NCBI GenBank assembly: GCA_002897615.1 | Contig: BDTX01000006.1 | Span: 1 to 64,000 of the forward strand | Source of the DNA: a bacterium BMS3Bbin14 | GTDB taxonomy: Bacteria > Desulfobacterota > Desulfobulbia > Desulfobulbales > Desulfobulbaceae | Reading direction: 5' to 3' | DNA length: 64,000 nucleotides | Shown here: one piece after another, positions 53,380-61,633 of the stretch | Layout: every line of letters starts with the position of its first letter | Position numbering within the stretch: the first letter of the stretch is position 1 | Position numbers and translations under genes: made by a program | The notes under the pieces: generated by a model | What the model saw: the letters and a program-made list of their open reading frames with translations, nothing else | Database searches by the model: none | What the model was told of the DNA's origin: nothing

Positions 53380-55011
53380 TTATTCCGTGAAATTCTGGAC
53401 CACCGGGTAACGGCGGCCATGGCCGAAGGCCTTGGTGGTGATTTTCAGTCCCAGTGGCGCCTGCCGGCGTTTATGCTCGTTGATTTTGATCCGGCGGATA
53501 ATGTCCTTCACCACCGGACGGTCGAAGCCCCGGGCGACAATTTCGTCAACGGTCAGACATTCTTCGAGATAGGCGGTCAGGATGGGGTCAAGGATCTCGT
53601 ATGGCGGCAGGTCGTCCTGGTCACGCTGGTCCGGCTTGAGTTCCGCCGTGGGCGGCCGGGTGATGGTCCGCGCCGGAATGATCTCCCGGTCCCGGTTGAT
53701 CCGGTGCGCGAGTTCATAGACCATCTGCTTGGGGACATCGGCCAGGACCGCCAGGCCGCCGCTCATGTCCCCGTACAGGGTGCAGTACCCCACCGCCATC
53801 TCCGACTTGTTGCCGGTGGAAAGCAGCAGGTGCCCGAATTTGTTCGACAGGGCCATCAGCAGGTTGCCGCGTATCCGGGCCTGGATGTTCTGCTCGGTCA
53901 CGTCTTCTGCCCGCCCGGCAAAGAATGGTTGCAGGGTGACCCGGTATGCCTCCATCGCCCGGTCGATCGCCATGGTTGCAAAGTTGCAGCCCAGGTTCGA
54001 GGCCAGCTGCCGGGCGTCGTCAATGCTGGCCCCTGAGGTGTAGGGCGAGGGCAGGGCCAGGGCATGGACCTGGGCGGCCCCCAGGGCCCGGCAGGCGACG
54101 GCCGCCGTTACCGCCGAGTCGATCCCGCCGGACAGCCCCAGGACGGCGCTTTTGAAGCCCGTCTTGAACAGGTAGTCCCGGACGCCGAGGGTCAGGGCGT
54201 TCAGGATCTGGTCGATGGAGTCGCCGGGCAGGGTATGCGAGCCGGCGGCCCGGAGTGAATTGCTGTCAACCACCAGCATGTCCTCGCTAAATCCCGGGGC
54301 GGCGGCGACGATCTCCCCGCCGGGGTTCATGGCCATGGAATGGCCGTCAAAGATGAGCGAATCCTGTCCCCCCACCTGGTTGACATAGAGCAGCGGAAGC
54401 CGGTGTTCCCGGCAAAGGCGGGCGAAGACCTTTTTGCGCTCGCCGATCTTGCCATGATAGTAGGGCGAGGCCGAGATGTTGACCAGGCAGGCCGTCGTGG
54501 TCGTGCCGGATTGCAGCATGTCGGCCACGGGGTCGACGGAATAATGCCGGTCATGGGACCAGATATCCTCGCAAACCGACAGGCCGATATGCAGCTCACG
54601 GAAAGGGGTCATCACGGAGGTGGTGCCCGGTTCAAAGTAGCGGGTCTCATCAAAGACGTCGTAGGTGGGGAGCAGTTGTTTCCGGGTCCGGGCCAGCACC
54701 CGGCCCTCGTTGATGAGCAGGGCCGAGTTGTACAACGGCTTGCCTGGTCCCGGCCGCCGCTCCAGGGCCCCGAGGATCACCCCGATGCCGCGGGTCCGGT
54801 TGATGACGGTTTCCAGAGCCCGGTCGTGGGCCTCGATAAAGGCGGAACGCTCCAGCAGGTCCTGGGGGGGGTAGCCGCACAGGGTCAGCTCCGGGAAAAT
54901 GGCCAGGCCGCAGCCTCTGTCCCGGGCTCGTTCGATTCCCGCAAGAATCATGGCGCTGTTGCGGACAAAGTCACCGATAACGGGGTTGGTCTGGATCAGG
55001 GCGATTTTCAT
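53380..55011 (-). CDS. nadE: glutamine-dependent NAD+ synthetase
   Basis: A 543-residue two-domain enzyme converting nicotinate adenine dinucleotide to NAD+ with ammonia from glutamine. The N-terminal nitrilase-like glutaminase shows Glu in FPELTLCGYPPQDLL, Lys in ARTRKQLLPTYDVFDE and Cys in GLSVCEDIW. The C-terminal synthetase has the PP-loop LGLSGGIDSAV (about residue 293) and STGNKSEMAVGYCTLYGDMSG. Length and order match bacterial glutamine-dependent NadE. It heads a likely two-gene unit with the multiheme cytochrome. Confidence 0.96.
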   Translation of the reverse strand: MKIALIQTNPVIGDFVRNSAMILAGIERARDRGCGLAIFPELTLCGYPPQDLLERSAFIEAHDRALETVINRTRGIGVILGALERRPGPGKPLYNSALLINEGRVLARTRKQLLPTYDVFDETRYFEPGTTSVMTPFRELHIGLSVCEDIWSHDRHYSVDPVADMLQSGTTTTACLVNISASPYYHGKIGERKKVFARLCREHRLPLLYVNQVGGQDSLIFDGHSMAMNPGGEIVAAAPGFSEDMLVVDSNSLRAAGSHTLPGDSIDQILNALTLGVRDYLFKTGFKSAVLGLSGGIDSAVTAAVACRALGAAQVHALALPSPYTSGASIDDARQLASNLGCNFATMAIDRAMEAYRVTLQPFFAGRAEDVTEQNIQARIRGNLLMALSNKFGHLLLSTGNKSEMAVGYCTLYGDMSGGLAVLADVPKQMVYELAHRINRDREIIPARTITRPPTAELKPDQRDQDDLPPYEILDPILTAYLEECLTVDEIVARGFDRPVVKDIIRRIKINEHKRRQAPLGLKITTKAFGHGRRYPVVQNFTE

Positions 55012-55342
55012 ATCTCTACAGTGTATCCGTTTACGGGTGTCTGGCCACCCTGGTAATTTCCTGTTTTGCGCGCAAACCCCGAGCGCTGAAATGTATCATA
55101 ACGCCCCTTATCCTGCAAACAGGGAAAATCGGCCGCCGCCCGGGCCGGCCCGGAACCCGGAGAGTTTGTTCGCCGGGTCGGGGACGAAGAGGCTTGTTCT
55201 CCGCCGGGAGGGGCGGTGGCGTTATTCGTGGTTCCGGCCGCCGGGAATATTTTTGACAAGATCCGGACTCCCTTGTCGGGCGCCCCCCCAGGGTGCGCGG
55301 TGAAGATCGGGGGATGCTTTTATTTGGCAATATGCAATAAGT
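55012..55342. other. intergenic region upstream of nadE
   Basis: About 330 bp between nadE and the SGNH-like gene, both on the minus strand. A 12-bp perfect palindrome TTTGCGCGCAAA (55065-55076) lies 54 bp upstream of the nadE start and could be an operator. No gene is recognised. Confidence 0.35.
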
Positions 55343-56005
55343 TCAATATGTTGCAAGGGTCTGGTCTCGGGCCGTCACGGATGCAAGAAAAGAGTAATGT
55401 GCCATAACCAGGTCGGCGGTCTTGCTGTTCAGGTGGGCAAAGTCATAGATAAGTTCTTTTTTCCGCCGGCCCCGGTCATCGACCAGGTATTGGTAGATAT
55501 TGATAAAGGGAATATCACGCAGGGCGCAGCAGCGTTCAAGCTGCCGGTTCAATTCTTCCGTATAACGGGTGCGCTCCGGGCGGTCGGCGGTGAAGGGATA
55601 GGTGAGGCGTTCCTGCCAGCGCCTGGCCGCGGGGGTGCTGAAATCCCCGGTGGGCACCACGTTGAAAATATGAATATCGTAACCGTCTTGTCTGAGGCCC
55701 CGGACATAGTCGGCATAGCGATTCGCCGTGTTGCGGAGCAGTTCGTCTATGGGGGTGCCGGTCTGCCGGTATTGGTACTTGATATGGATGCGGACATCCA
55801 CTTCGCCGAAGACGAATATGATGTGGCGGTCCCCGATGGCCGAGACGATTTTCCGGACTCTTTTATCGTGCCGGGCCAGGTTGAAGGCGGTCCGGCCGTC
55901 AAGTTTGTTGTGACCGAACAGGGCCTTGGAATCCGCAATATGCGGGTGGTTCTCAAAACAGCGCAACGAGTGGGAATCGCCAACGGCAAAGATTGTTCTC
56001 TGCAT
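55343..56005 (-). CDS. SGNH/GDSL-like hydrolase family protein
   Basis: A 220-residue protein of uncertain function. The N-terminus FAVGDSHSLRCFEN resembles SGNH block I (GDS), FVFGEVDVR could be block III-like, and DFAHLN near residue 195 fits the catalytic DXXH block V. A role as an esterase or acetyl-hydrolase is possible. ATG 56005 with AAGGA upstream is preferred over an in-frame codon at 56098. The last dozen codons (ASVTARDQTLATY) run through a fragment resembling a family-B MITE end, so the C-terminus may be acquired. Confidence 0.6.
   Translation of the reverse strand: MQRTIFAVGDSHSLRCFENHPHIADSKALFGHNKLDGRTAFNLARHDKRVRKIVSAIGDRHIIFVFGEVDVRIHIKYQYRQTGTPIDELLRNTANRYADYVRGLRQDGYDIHIFNVVPTGDFSTPAARRWQERLTYPFTADRPERTRYTEELNRQLERCCALRDIPFINIYQYLVDDRGRRKKELIYDFAHLNSKTADLVMAHYSFLASVTARDQTLATY
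55368..55386 (-). repeat. family-B MITE end fragment
   Basis: GGGCCGTCACGGATGCAAG resembles the family-B terminus (CAAGCCGTCACGGATTCAGG) over its central 12 bases. It lies inside the 3' end of the SGNH-like gene. The rest of the element is absent. Confidence 0.4.
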
Positions 56006-56208
56006 TGCTGAATCGTTCCTTGAATATGCCGAGAGGGAAGGCCCCATATACTCCGGGACTATATCATAGCTTACTTGATTTTTTTTCTCACCATGCATTT
56101 TTATTTTACAGGGGCTGAAATAGGATATATCTATAATAGATATTGAGTGTCCGTCACGAAAACGTGAAACAGCTTATTTTTTTTAAGAAGTGAAAAGGGA
56201 TAGAAGGA

Positions 56209-57261
56209 ATGAATTTTTTTAAAAAGAAAACCCTGACCGGCCTGGCCCGCACCTGCGGCTGAGCTGCCAAAATCGGTCCGACGGCTCTGTCGGACGCGCT
56301 TGCGGGGCTGCCGCCCCCGGACGATGCCAACCTGCTGGTGGGCATCGAGACCTCCGACGACGCGGCAGTGTATCGTCTGTCCGATGAGCTGGCGATGATC
56401 AGCACCGTGGACTTTATCACGCCGCCGGTGGATGACCCTTACTGGTTTGGTCAGATTTCCGCGGCCAATTCCATCTCGGACGTCTATTCCATGGGCGGCA
56501 GGCCGCTCACCGCCTTGAACCTGGTGATGTTTCCGGCCAGACAGCTGGATATGGGCCTCCTGAAAGACATCCTGCGCGGCGGTCATGACAAGGTCGTCGA
56601 GGCCGGGGCCTGTCTGGCCGGCGGCCATACCGTGGATGACGAGGAGCCTAAATACGGGCTCTGCGTCAACGGGATCGTGCATCCCGACCGGATTATCACC
56701 AATGCCGGGGCGCTCCCGGGAGATGTTTTGATTTTGACCAAGCCGCTTGGCTCGGGCGTCCTGTTTAACGCGGTACGCTCCGGCAAATTTCCTTTTTCGG
56801 AACTTGAGCGGGAAGTGCTGCCTGCCCTGGCGGCCCTGAATGGACCGGCCATGGAGGCGGCCCTGCAATTCGATCTCCATGCCTGTACCGATATTACCGG
56901 TTTCGGTATTCTCGGTCATGTGCTGGAGGTCGCGGTCGGCAGCGGTTGCGGAGTCGTTGTCCGCTACCGGGACCTGCCCTTTTACCCTGGTGCCCTGGAA
57001 ATGTACGAAAAAGGTGAAAATACCGGCAGCAACAAGGCGAACCGGGCCCTGGTCGCCGAACATCCGCTGCATATGGCGGTGCAGTTGTCAGCCGCAGAGG
57101 AGGAGCTGCTCTATGATCCGCAGACCTCGGGCGGCCTGTTGCTTGCCGTGCCCGCCGCGCAGGCCGGCGACCTGCTTGCCGCCCTCAACGGTGCCGGGAC
57201 CCAAGTGGCCGTCTGTATCGGTGAACTCGTCGAAGGGCCGGCGACCATCCTGGTGGAATAG
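56209..57261 (+). CDS. selD: selenide, water dikinase SelD, selenocysteine-containing
   Basis: A 350-residue enzyme that makes selenophosphate from selenide and ATP. ATG 56209 (AAGGGA upstream) opens a frame with an in-frame TGA at 56260-56262, giving LARTCG-Sec-AAKIGP. Sec18 occupies the catalytic position that is Cys or Sec in SelD, followed by the conserved Lys. Downstream come VGIETSDDAAVY, STVDFITPPVDDPYWFGQISAANSISDVYSMGG and DPQTSGGLL, all family motifs. A conventional caller would start at 56338 and lose the active site. A SECIS-like hairpin follows the TGA at once. SelD as a selenoprotein is known in several bacteria. No selA, selB or tRNA-Sec gene is in this window. Confidence 0.95.
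56276..56295 (+). promoter_or_regulatory. bacterial SECIS-like stem-loop in selD
   Basis: GTCCGAC-GGCTCT-GTCGGAC forms a perfect 7-bp stem with a six-base loop beginning GG, starting 13 nt after the selD UGA. Bacterial SECIS elements bound by SelB sit at this distance inside the coding region and often carry a GG/U loop. The structure keeps the reading frame intact. Confidence 0.85.
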
Positions 57262-57337
57262 CGGTCCGGTAAAAATCGTTCCTGCCGGTACACGTTTAAA
57301 GGTTTATGTCGTGACAGGAGGGGTATTTTCAGTGGGC

Positions 57338-57370
57338 GGTCTCGTGGGGACCATTTTTTGATTTTTTTTG
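57338..57370 (+). terminator. rho-independent terminator after selD
   Basis: GGTCTC (57338-57343) pairs with GGGACC (57347-57352) around GTG, with one wobble. It is followed by ATTTTTTG and a further run of eight T. It lies 77 nt after the selD stop. Confidence 0.6.
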
Positions 57371-57769
57371 CATAGGATATTCCTATGTCAATGGAAGACA
57401 AGATAGGAATATTTGATTCAATACTGTTGTATCATTTTACCTGGTGATGTTTTTTTTCGAAGCAACCCTGTTCGAATGAAGGAAAATGCCTTAAAAAAAG
57501 ATCAATTTTGCTGTACCGTTTTTTTATTTTGCCTATCATTCCGTGAAGTTATCGTCATTTTGACGCATTATTTTTTTCCAGAATTATATTTTACAATTGT
57601 TAGATTATATGCTACAAAATAGTAGTATCTACTACTACTATATAGTGGATTCGGTGAAGAATTGCACGGTTCCCAATGTTGTTTTCCAGGAAAGTGGTTC
57701 CTGGAAAATTTTCCATCCGCCCCTCTATGGAGCGGATGGCTTTGTGAAACCCTATAGAAGGAGGAGAGG
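57371..57769 (+). promoter_or_regulatory. AT-rich leader with stacked hairpins upstream of the DUF3034 gene
   Basis: About 400 bp, strongly AT-rich compared with its surroundings. Three perfect inverted repeats follow one another: TAGTAGTA-TC-TACTACTA (57620-57637), TTTTCCAGGAA-AGTGG-TTCCTGGAAAA (57682-57708) and CCATCCGC-N11-GCGGATGG (57713-57739). The last two sit 30-90 nt before the start codon and thus probably in the 5' untranslated RNA. A strong GGAGGAGAGG site precedes ATG 57770. This may be a regulated or stabilising leader for an abundant outer-membrane protein. Confidence 0.6.
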
Positions 57770-58606
57770 ATGAAGCTTAAGCTTAAGTGGTTAAAAGTGT
57801 TGACCGTGGCCCTGGCCATGGGGAGTTTGGTCGCCACCGGCAGCCAGGCGGCTGTGACCCAGCTGGAAGGTCAGGCTGGTGGCGGGATTGTGCCGTGGGC
57901 CCTGCTGTCAGGTGGAACGCCGACGGCGTCCATGACCTGGGTGGATACCGGTGATTACACCTTGAGTTCTCTTGCTGTTCAGGGGACGCTCTTCAAGCGG
58001 GTTGAGCTGTCTTATGCCCGGCTGACATTTGATACCGGCCATGTGGGTCTGGGACAGGTTAATGTGGATGCCTTCGGCGCCAAGATCAAGGTGCTCGACA
58101 TGGCTGCCGGTTTTCAGCCGGCGGTTGCCGTTGGCGTGCTGTACAAAAAAACGGATCTTGATGATAACGTGCTGAATGCCTTCGGCGCCGATGACAGCGG
58201 TACCGATTTTTACGTCGCTGCCACCAAGGTTTTCCCGGTGGCTGGCAAGAACGTTCTGCTCAACGTTACCATCCGGGCCACGAAAGCAAATCAGATAGGT
58301 ATCCTGGGCTTTGGCGGGACGGACGATGATAACTATTCCGCTCAGGCTGAGGGTTCCCTTGGCGTGTTCCTGAATAAGCAAACGGTGTTGGGCGTGGAAT
58401 ACCGGATGAAGCCTGACAACATCAAAGGCGTGGAAGAGGACGACTGGGCGGATGCTTTCCTGGCCTACTTCCCCAACAAGAATCTGTCCGTCGTTGTCGC
58501 CTATGCGATGCTCGGTGACATTGCCAAGGCGACAGACATCGGTCAGACGGGGGATGCCGGCAAGGACCAGCGTGGTCTGTACCTGCAAATCCAGGCTAAT
58601 TTCTAG
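57770..58606 (+). CDS. DUF3034-like outer membrane beta-barrel protein
   Basis: A 278-residue exported protein with signal peptide MKLKLKWLKVLTVALAMGSLVATGSQA. The mature part alternates short polar and hydrophobic strands and ends in Phe (LYLQIQANF), as outer-membrane barrels do. The sequence resembles DUF3034 family proteins; that assignment is from memory. Strong ribosome-binding site, structured leader and strong terminator all suggest high expression. No partner gene is adjacent. Confidence 0.75.
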   Translation: MKLKLKWLKVLTVALAMGSLVATGSQAAVTQLEGQAGGGIVPWALLSGGTPTASMTWVDTGDYTLSSLAVQGTLFKRVELSYARLTFDTGHVGLGQVNVDAFGAKIKVLDMAAGFQPAVAVGVLYKKTDLDDNVLNAFGADDSGTDFYVAATKVFPVAGKNVLLNVTIRATKANQIGILGFGGTDDDNYSAQAEGSLGVFLNKQTVLGVEYRMKPDNIKGVEEDDWADAFLAYFPNKNLSVVVAYAMLGDIAKATDIGQTGDAGKDQRGLYLQIQANF

Positions 58607-58635
58607 CGATTAATTGTTGAAAATATAACATTTGC

Positions 58636-58680
58636 CCCCTTTGAGATTTTTACAATCTCAAAGGGGTTTTTTTATTTTTT
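58636..58680 (+). terminator. strong rho-independent terminator
   Basis: CCCCTTTGAGAT (58636-58647) pairs perfectly with ATCTCAAAGGGG (58655-58666), a 12-bp stem with a 7-nt loop, followed by seven T, A, and six T. It ends the DUF3034 transcript 30 nt after the stop codon. Confidence 0.95.
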
Positions 58681-58702
58681 CCCCTCAAGGCAATTTCGTT
58701 GA

Positions 58703-58736
58703 CCTGAATCCGTCCCCGAACGCTCACTGATTCAGG
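58703..58736. repeat. family-B MITE, 34-bp minimal copy
   Basis: CCTGAATCCGTCCCCGAACG followed by CTCACTGATTCAGG: two family-B ends joined almost back to back. It lies between the DUF3034 terminator and the 3' end of ogt. No target duplication is evident. Confidence 0.7.
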
Positions 58737-58744
58737 ACCTTGAT

Positions 58745-59218
58745 TCAACTTCTTTCCAGCTCCAGCAGGTATTTTTTCATTGTCAGGCCGCCGGCAAAAC
58801 CGGTGAGCCTGCCGTGCGCGCCGACCACCCGGTGACAGGGGATGACCAGCGGCACCGGGTTGGCGTTGGCCGCGCCGCCAACGGCCCGCGCCAGACCGTC
58901 ATTGCCCAGTTCCCTGGCGATTTCGCCATAGGTGCGGGTCTCTCCGTAGGGAATTGTTCTCATGATCGCCCAGACCCGTTGCCGGAACCGGGTACCGGTC
59001 AGGGACAGAGGCAGGTCAAAGTTCGTCAGCCGTCCCCGCAGGTAGGCTATGATTTGGCCAGCCGCAGCATCCAGGAGGGGATGGTCCGCGGCCGTCACCC
59101 TGTCGATGGCTTTGAACCGGTCAGCGTCGGGGGGCAGGACAATTCTTGCAAGTCCCTGTTCATCGGCAACGAGAATGAGCGTCCCGATGGCCGTTGGCAA
59201 TGTCATGGCAAAAGACAT
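58745..59218 (-). CDS. ogt: methylated-DNA-protein cysteine S-methyltransferase
   Basis: A 157-residue suicide alkyltransferase repairing O6-alkylguanine. The active-site motif is IPCHRVVGAHG (Cys about 127). Upstream are the helix-turn-helix-region residues FRQRVWAIMRTIPYGETRTYGEIA and the Asn hinge in ANANP. Translation can start at ATG 59218 or ATG 59206; the second has AGGAAG at better spacing. The end of a family-B MITE lies 3 bp upstream of ATG 59218, so part of the ribosome-binding site comes from the element boundary. It is encoded alone. Confidence 0.92.
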   Translation of the reverse strand: MSFAMTLPTAIGTLILVADEQGLARIVLPPDADRFKAIDRVTAADHPLLDAAAGQIIAYLRGRLTNFDLPLSLTGTRFRQRVWAIMRTIPYGETRTYGEIARELGNDGLARAVGGAANANPVPLVIPCHRVVGAHGRLTGFAGGLTMKKYLLELERS

Positions 59219-59221
59219 CTT

Positions 59222-59465
59222 CCTGAATCCGTGACGGCTTGAGGTAATATTCCAGGCAATACGTGGAATGTATTGCATTATTGACAAATAAATGCATTTT
59301 ATACTCTTCACCGCGCCGCCCTGCGGGGCGCCCGATAACGGCGCAGTTGCTGCGTTGGCAACAAAGTTGATATCACACCAGGATAATTAACATCGTTGCC
59401 GCCTCGAAGGTCTCGCAGGCTCGCTATCTGCATCTGCACCATTCTCGAACGCTCACGGATTCAGG
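59222..59465 (+). mobile_element. family-B MITE, long copy with perfect 5-bp target duplication
   Basis: A 244-bp non-coding element from CCTGAATCCGTGACGGCTTG to GAACGCTCACGGATTCAGG. The flanks are ATCTT on both sides (59217-59221 and 59466-59470). The interior has an AT-rich part, a CGCCC-TGC-GGGGCG hairpin near 59320 and a GATATCACACCAGGATAAT block shared with the copy at 63480. CC ends and 5-bp duplications point to mobilisation by an IS1380-like transposase, which is inference. Confidence 0.9.
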
Positions 59466-59544
59466 ATCTTTTTTATCTTTTCTTTTGGCGGTCCGCCGTG
59501 AGACTCCGGCTGCGGCACTCTGTGCTATTACTTGTATCTAACCT

Positions 59545-59652
59545 GTAAGCCGCCGCAGGTGCCACAGATTTACGTAGTCGCTTCCGTTCGCTATAGTCCC
59601 TCTATGCGGGCGGGAGCGACCGCGTGAAGATGGGGTGCCTGCGGCGGCTTAC
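59545..59652 (+). mobile_element. family-A MITE copy 4, fused to the penicillin-binding protein gene
   Basis: A 108-bp inner element with perfect 15-bp inverted ends GTAAGCCGCCGCAGG and CCTGCGGCGGCTTAC. These differ from the other copies at several positions, but on both ends in a matching way. About 25 bp of interior are deleted. A degraded outer part (ACTCTGTGCTATTACTTG...) extends it leftward to about 59490. No target duplication is seen. On the minus strand it supplies the last codons and the stop of the penicillin-binding protein gene. Confidence 0.8.
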
Positions 59653-61510
59653 ACCGGGACCGCATGAAATCAAGCCACACCGGTGCCGCGGTCCGGCCGC
59701 CGGTTTCCCCCCGGCCCAGGGACCGGCCCCGGTCATAGCCAAGCCAGACGCCGGTCGTTACCGCCGGGGTGTAGCCGATAAACCAGCTGTCCATGTTATT
59801 GTCGGTGGTCCCGGTTTTGCCGGCGCTGTCAGGGATTCCCCGGGCATTTTTTCCCGTGCCCCTGGAGATCACTTCGTGGAGGATGGCGGTGATCTGCCGG
59901 GCCGTCTCCGGTTTGATAACGCGCTTTGCCGTCTTTCCGGGCCAGGGCTGAATATGGCCCCTGCGGTCACGGATGCAGGTGATACAGACCGGGGGGTGAA
60001 AAAGTCCGTTGTCCGCAAAGACCGTGTAGGCCCCGGTCATCTCCAGGAGCGAGACCGGCGAGGCCCCAAGGGCCAGGGGCAGCTCGGGTTGAAGAGGTGA
60101 GCGGATCCCCGCTCTCGCCGCCAGCCGGATGACCGGCCGCAGCCCGGTTTTTTGCAGAAGCTTGATGGTGACAATGTTGCGGGAAAAGACCAGGGCGTCA
60201 CGCAGGCTGGTAGGGCCATAGTTCCGGCGGCTGTAATTGTGGGGCCGCCAGAATGACCCGTCCGGATTGTGGATGGAAAGGGGGACGTCTTCGATCGTCA
60301 GATTCGGAGAGATCCCCTTTTCGAAGGCCGCCGCGTAGATCAGCGGTTTGAAGACCGAGCCGGGCTGTCTTCTGGCTTGAACGGCCCGGTTGTAAGGACT
60401 GGTACTGTAATCGGTGCCGCCGACCATGGCCAGTATATTGCCGGTTCGGCTGTCCAGGGCAACCAGTGCTCCCTGGGGCGCGAATCTGTTATGTTGGTGT
60501 TTTTGGACGTTTTTTGCGCCGCGCAGAACGGCCTTGACCGCCGCAGCCTGCATGGTGCTGTCCAGGGTCGTGGTCACGGTCAGGCCTTGATGCAGGAGGC
60601 GCTTTCTGCCGTAGCGCTGTTCGAGCTGTTGGCGAACATACTCGGTAAAGTAGCCGTTTTTTTCCCTCCTGGCATTGTGATCATAAAAATGCAGGGGTCG
60701 GTGATAGGCCCGGCGGGCCATTCCCGGGGTGATGACGCCGTCTTCCGCCATCCGGTTCAGGACGTAGCGTTGCCGGGCCCGCGCCTGGTCGAAGTGTTTC
60801 AGGGGCGAGTAGCGACTCGGCGACTGGGGCAGTCCGGCCAGCAAGGCGATTTCTGCCAGGTTCAGCTGCCGGGCCTTTTTACCGAAATAGGTTCGGGCCG
60901 CCGCCTCCACGCCGTAGGCCCCCTCGCCAAGGTAAATTTCGTTGAGATAGATGGTGAGGATTGCCTTTTTGCTCAGCATGTTATCCAGTCGATAGGAGAG
61001 GATGGCCTCCTTGGCCTTGCGGAGATAGCTCTTCTTCCGTGACAGCATGAGGGCGCGGGTCACCTGCTGGGTTATGGTGCTGCCTCCCTGGCTGCGCCGT
61101 CCCGAGCGGAGATTGTTGATAAAGGCCCGGAAGATAGACCAGCCGTCCAGGGCGCCGTGTTCCCAGTAGCGGCTGTCTTCGGCCGCGACAAAGGCCTTGG
61201 GCAGCAGGGGGGGCATCTTCCGGTACGACAGGAGAATCCGGTTTTCCCGGCAGATGGTACCAATCGTTCTGCCGCCCCGGTCCAGGAGCGTGGTGGTCAC
61301 CAGCGGCCGGTAATCGTCCACGCTGCGGATATCGGGGAGGTTGAGGGAGAGAAACCAGGCCAGGCCGGTGCCGATGCCCAGGGTGACCAGCCCGCAGATG
61401 ATCATCAGGAAGATGATAATATGGGTATGGTTCCGGGTTACACTCCGTTTGGCCGGCCGTCTTGCCGGCCTCTTCGTCGGCCTCTTTGTCGGTTTTTTTC
61501 TGGCCGTCAC
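59591..61510 (-). CDS. class A penicillin-binding protein (PBP1 type)
   Basis: A 639-residue bifunctional peptidoglycan synthase. A basic N-terminus (RPTKRPARRPAKR) precedes a TM helix (about 30-52). The GT51 glycosyltransferase shows AAEDSRYWEHG, GGSTITQQVTRAL, RKAKEAI and IYLNEIYLGEGAYGVEAAA. The transpeptidase has SVFK (active Ser about 385), SRN and KTGTT (about 570). The normal domain ends near VWLDFMRS; the last about 19 residues (KPPQAPHLHAVAPARIEGL) are encoded by a family-A MITE. The enzyme core is intact, so it is probably functional. Confidence 0.95.
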   Translation of the reverse strand: MTARKKPTKRPTKRPARRPAKRSVTRNHTHIIIFLMIICGLVTLGIGTGLAWFLSLNLPDIRSVDDYRPLVTTTLLDRGGRTIGTICRENRILLSYRKMPPLLPKAFVAAEDSRYWEHGALDGWSIFRAFINNLRSGRRSQGGSTITQQVTRALMLSRKKSYLRKAKEAILSYRLDNMLSKKAILTIYLNEIYLGEGAYGVEAAARTYFGKKARQLNLAEIALLAGLPQSPSRYSPLKHFDQARARQRYVLNRMAEDGVITPGMARRAYHRPLHFYDHNARREKNGYFTEYVRQQLEQRYGRKRLLHQGLTVTTTLDSTMQAAAVKAVLRGAKNVQKHQHNRFAPQGALVALDSRTGNILAMVGGTDYSTSPYNRAVQARRQPGSVFKPLIYAAAFEKGISPNLTIEDVPLSIHNPDGSFWRPHNYSRRNYGPTSLRDALVFSRNIVTIKLLQKTGLRPVIRLAARAGIRSPLQPELPLALGASPVSLLEMTGAYTVFADNGLFHPPVCITCIRDRRGHIQPWPGKTAKRVIKPETARQITAILHEVISRGTGKNARGIPDSAGKTGTTDNNMDSWFIGYTPAVTTGVWLGYDRGRSLGRGETGGRTAAPVWLDFMRSRCKPPQAPHLHAVAPARIEGL

Positions 61511-61633
61511 GGGATAGATTGCAGGCGGTTTATGCCGGGTAGAGGTTTACGGATGCGGTTGCTGGTCCAATATAGTATATAGGTGATTTTATCAACCTCT
61601 ATCTGCAGAATTGCAGTTATTGTAACGTCTATC

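Noticed and set aside
56131..57072. 313-codon minus-strand frame over selD
   Set aside because: selD is supported by family motifs, the Sec codon and the SECIS hairpin; the antisense frame has none.
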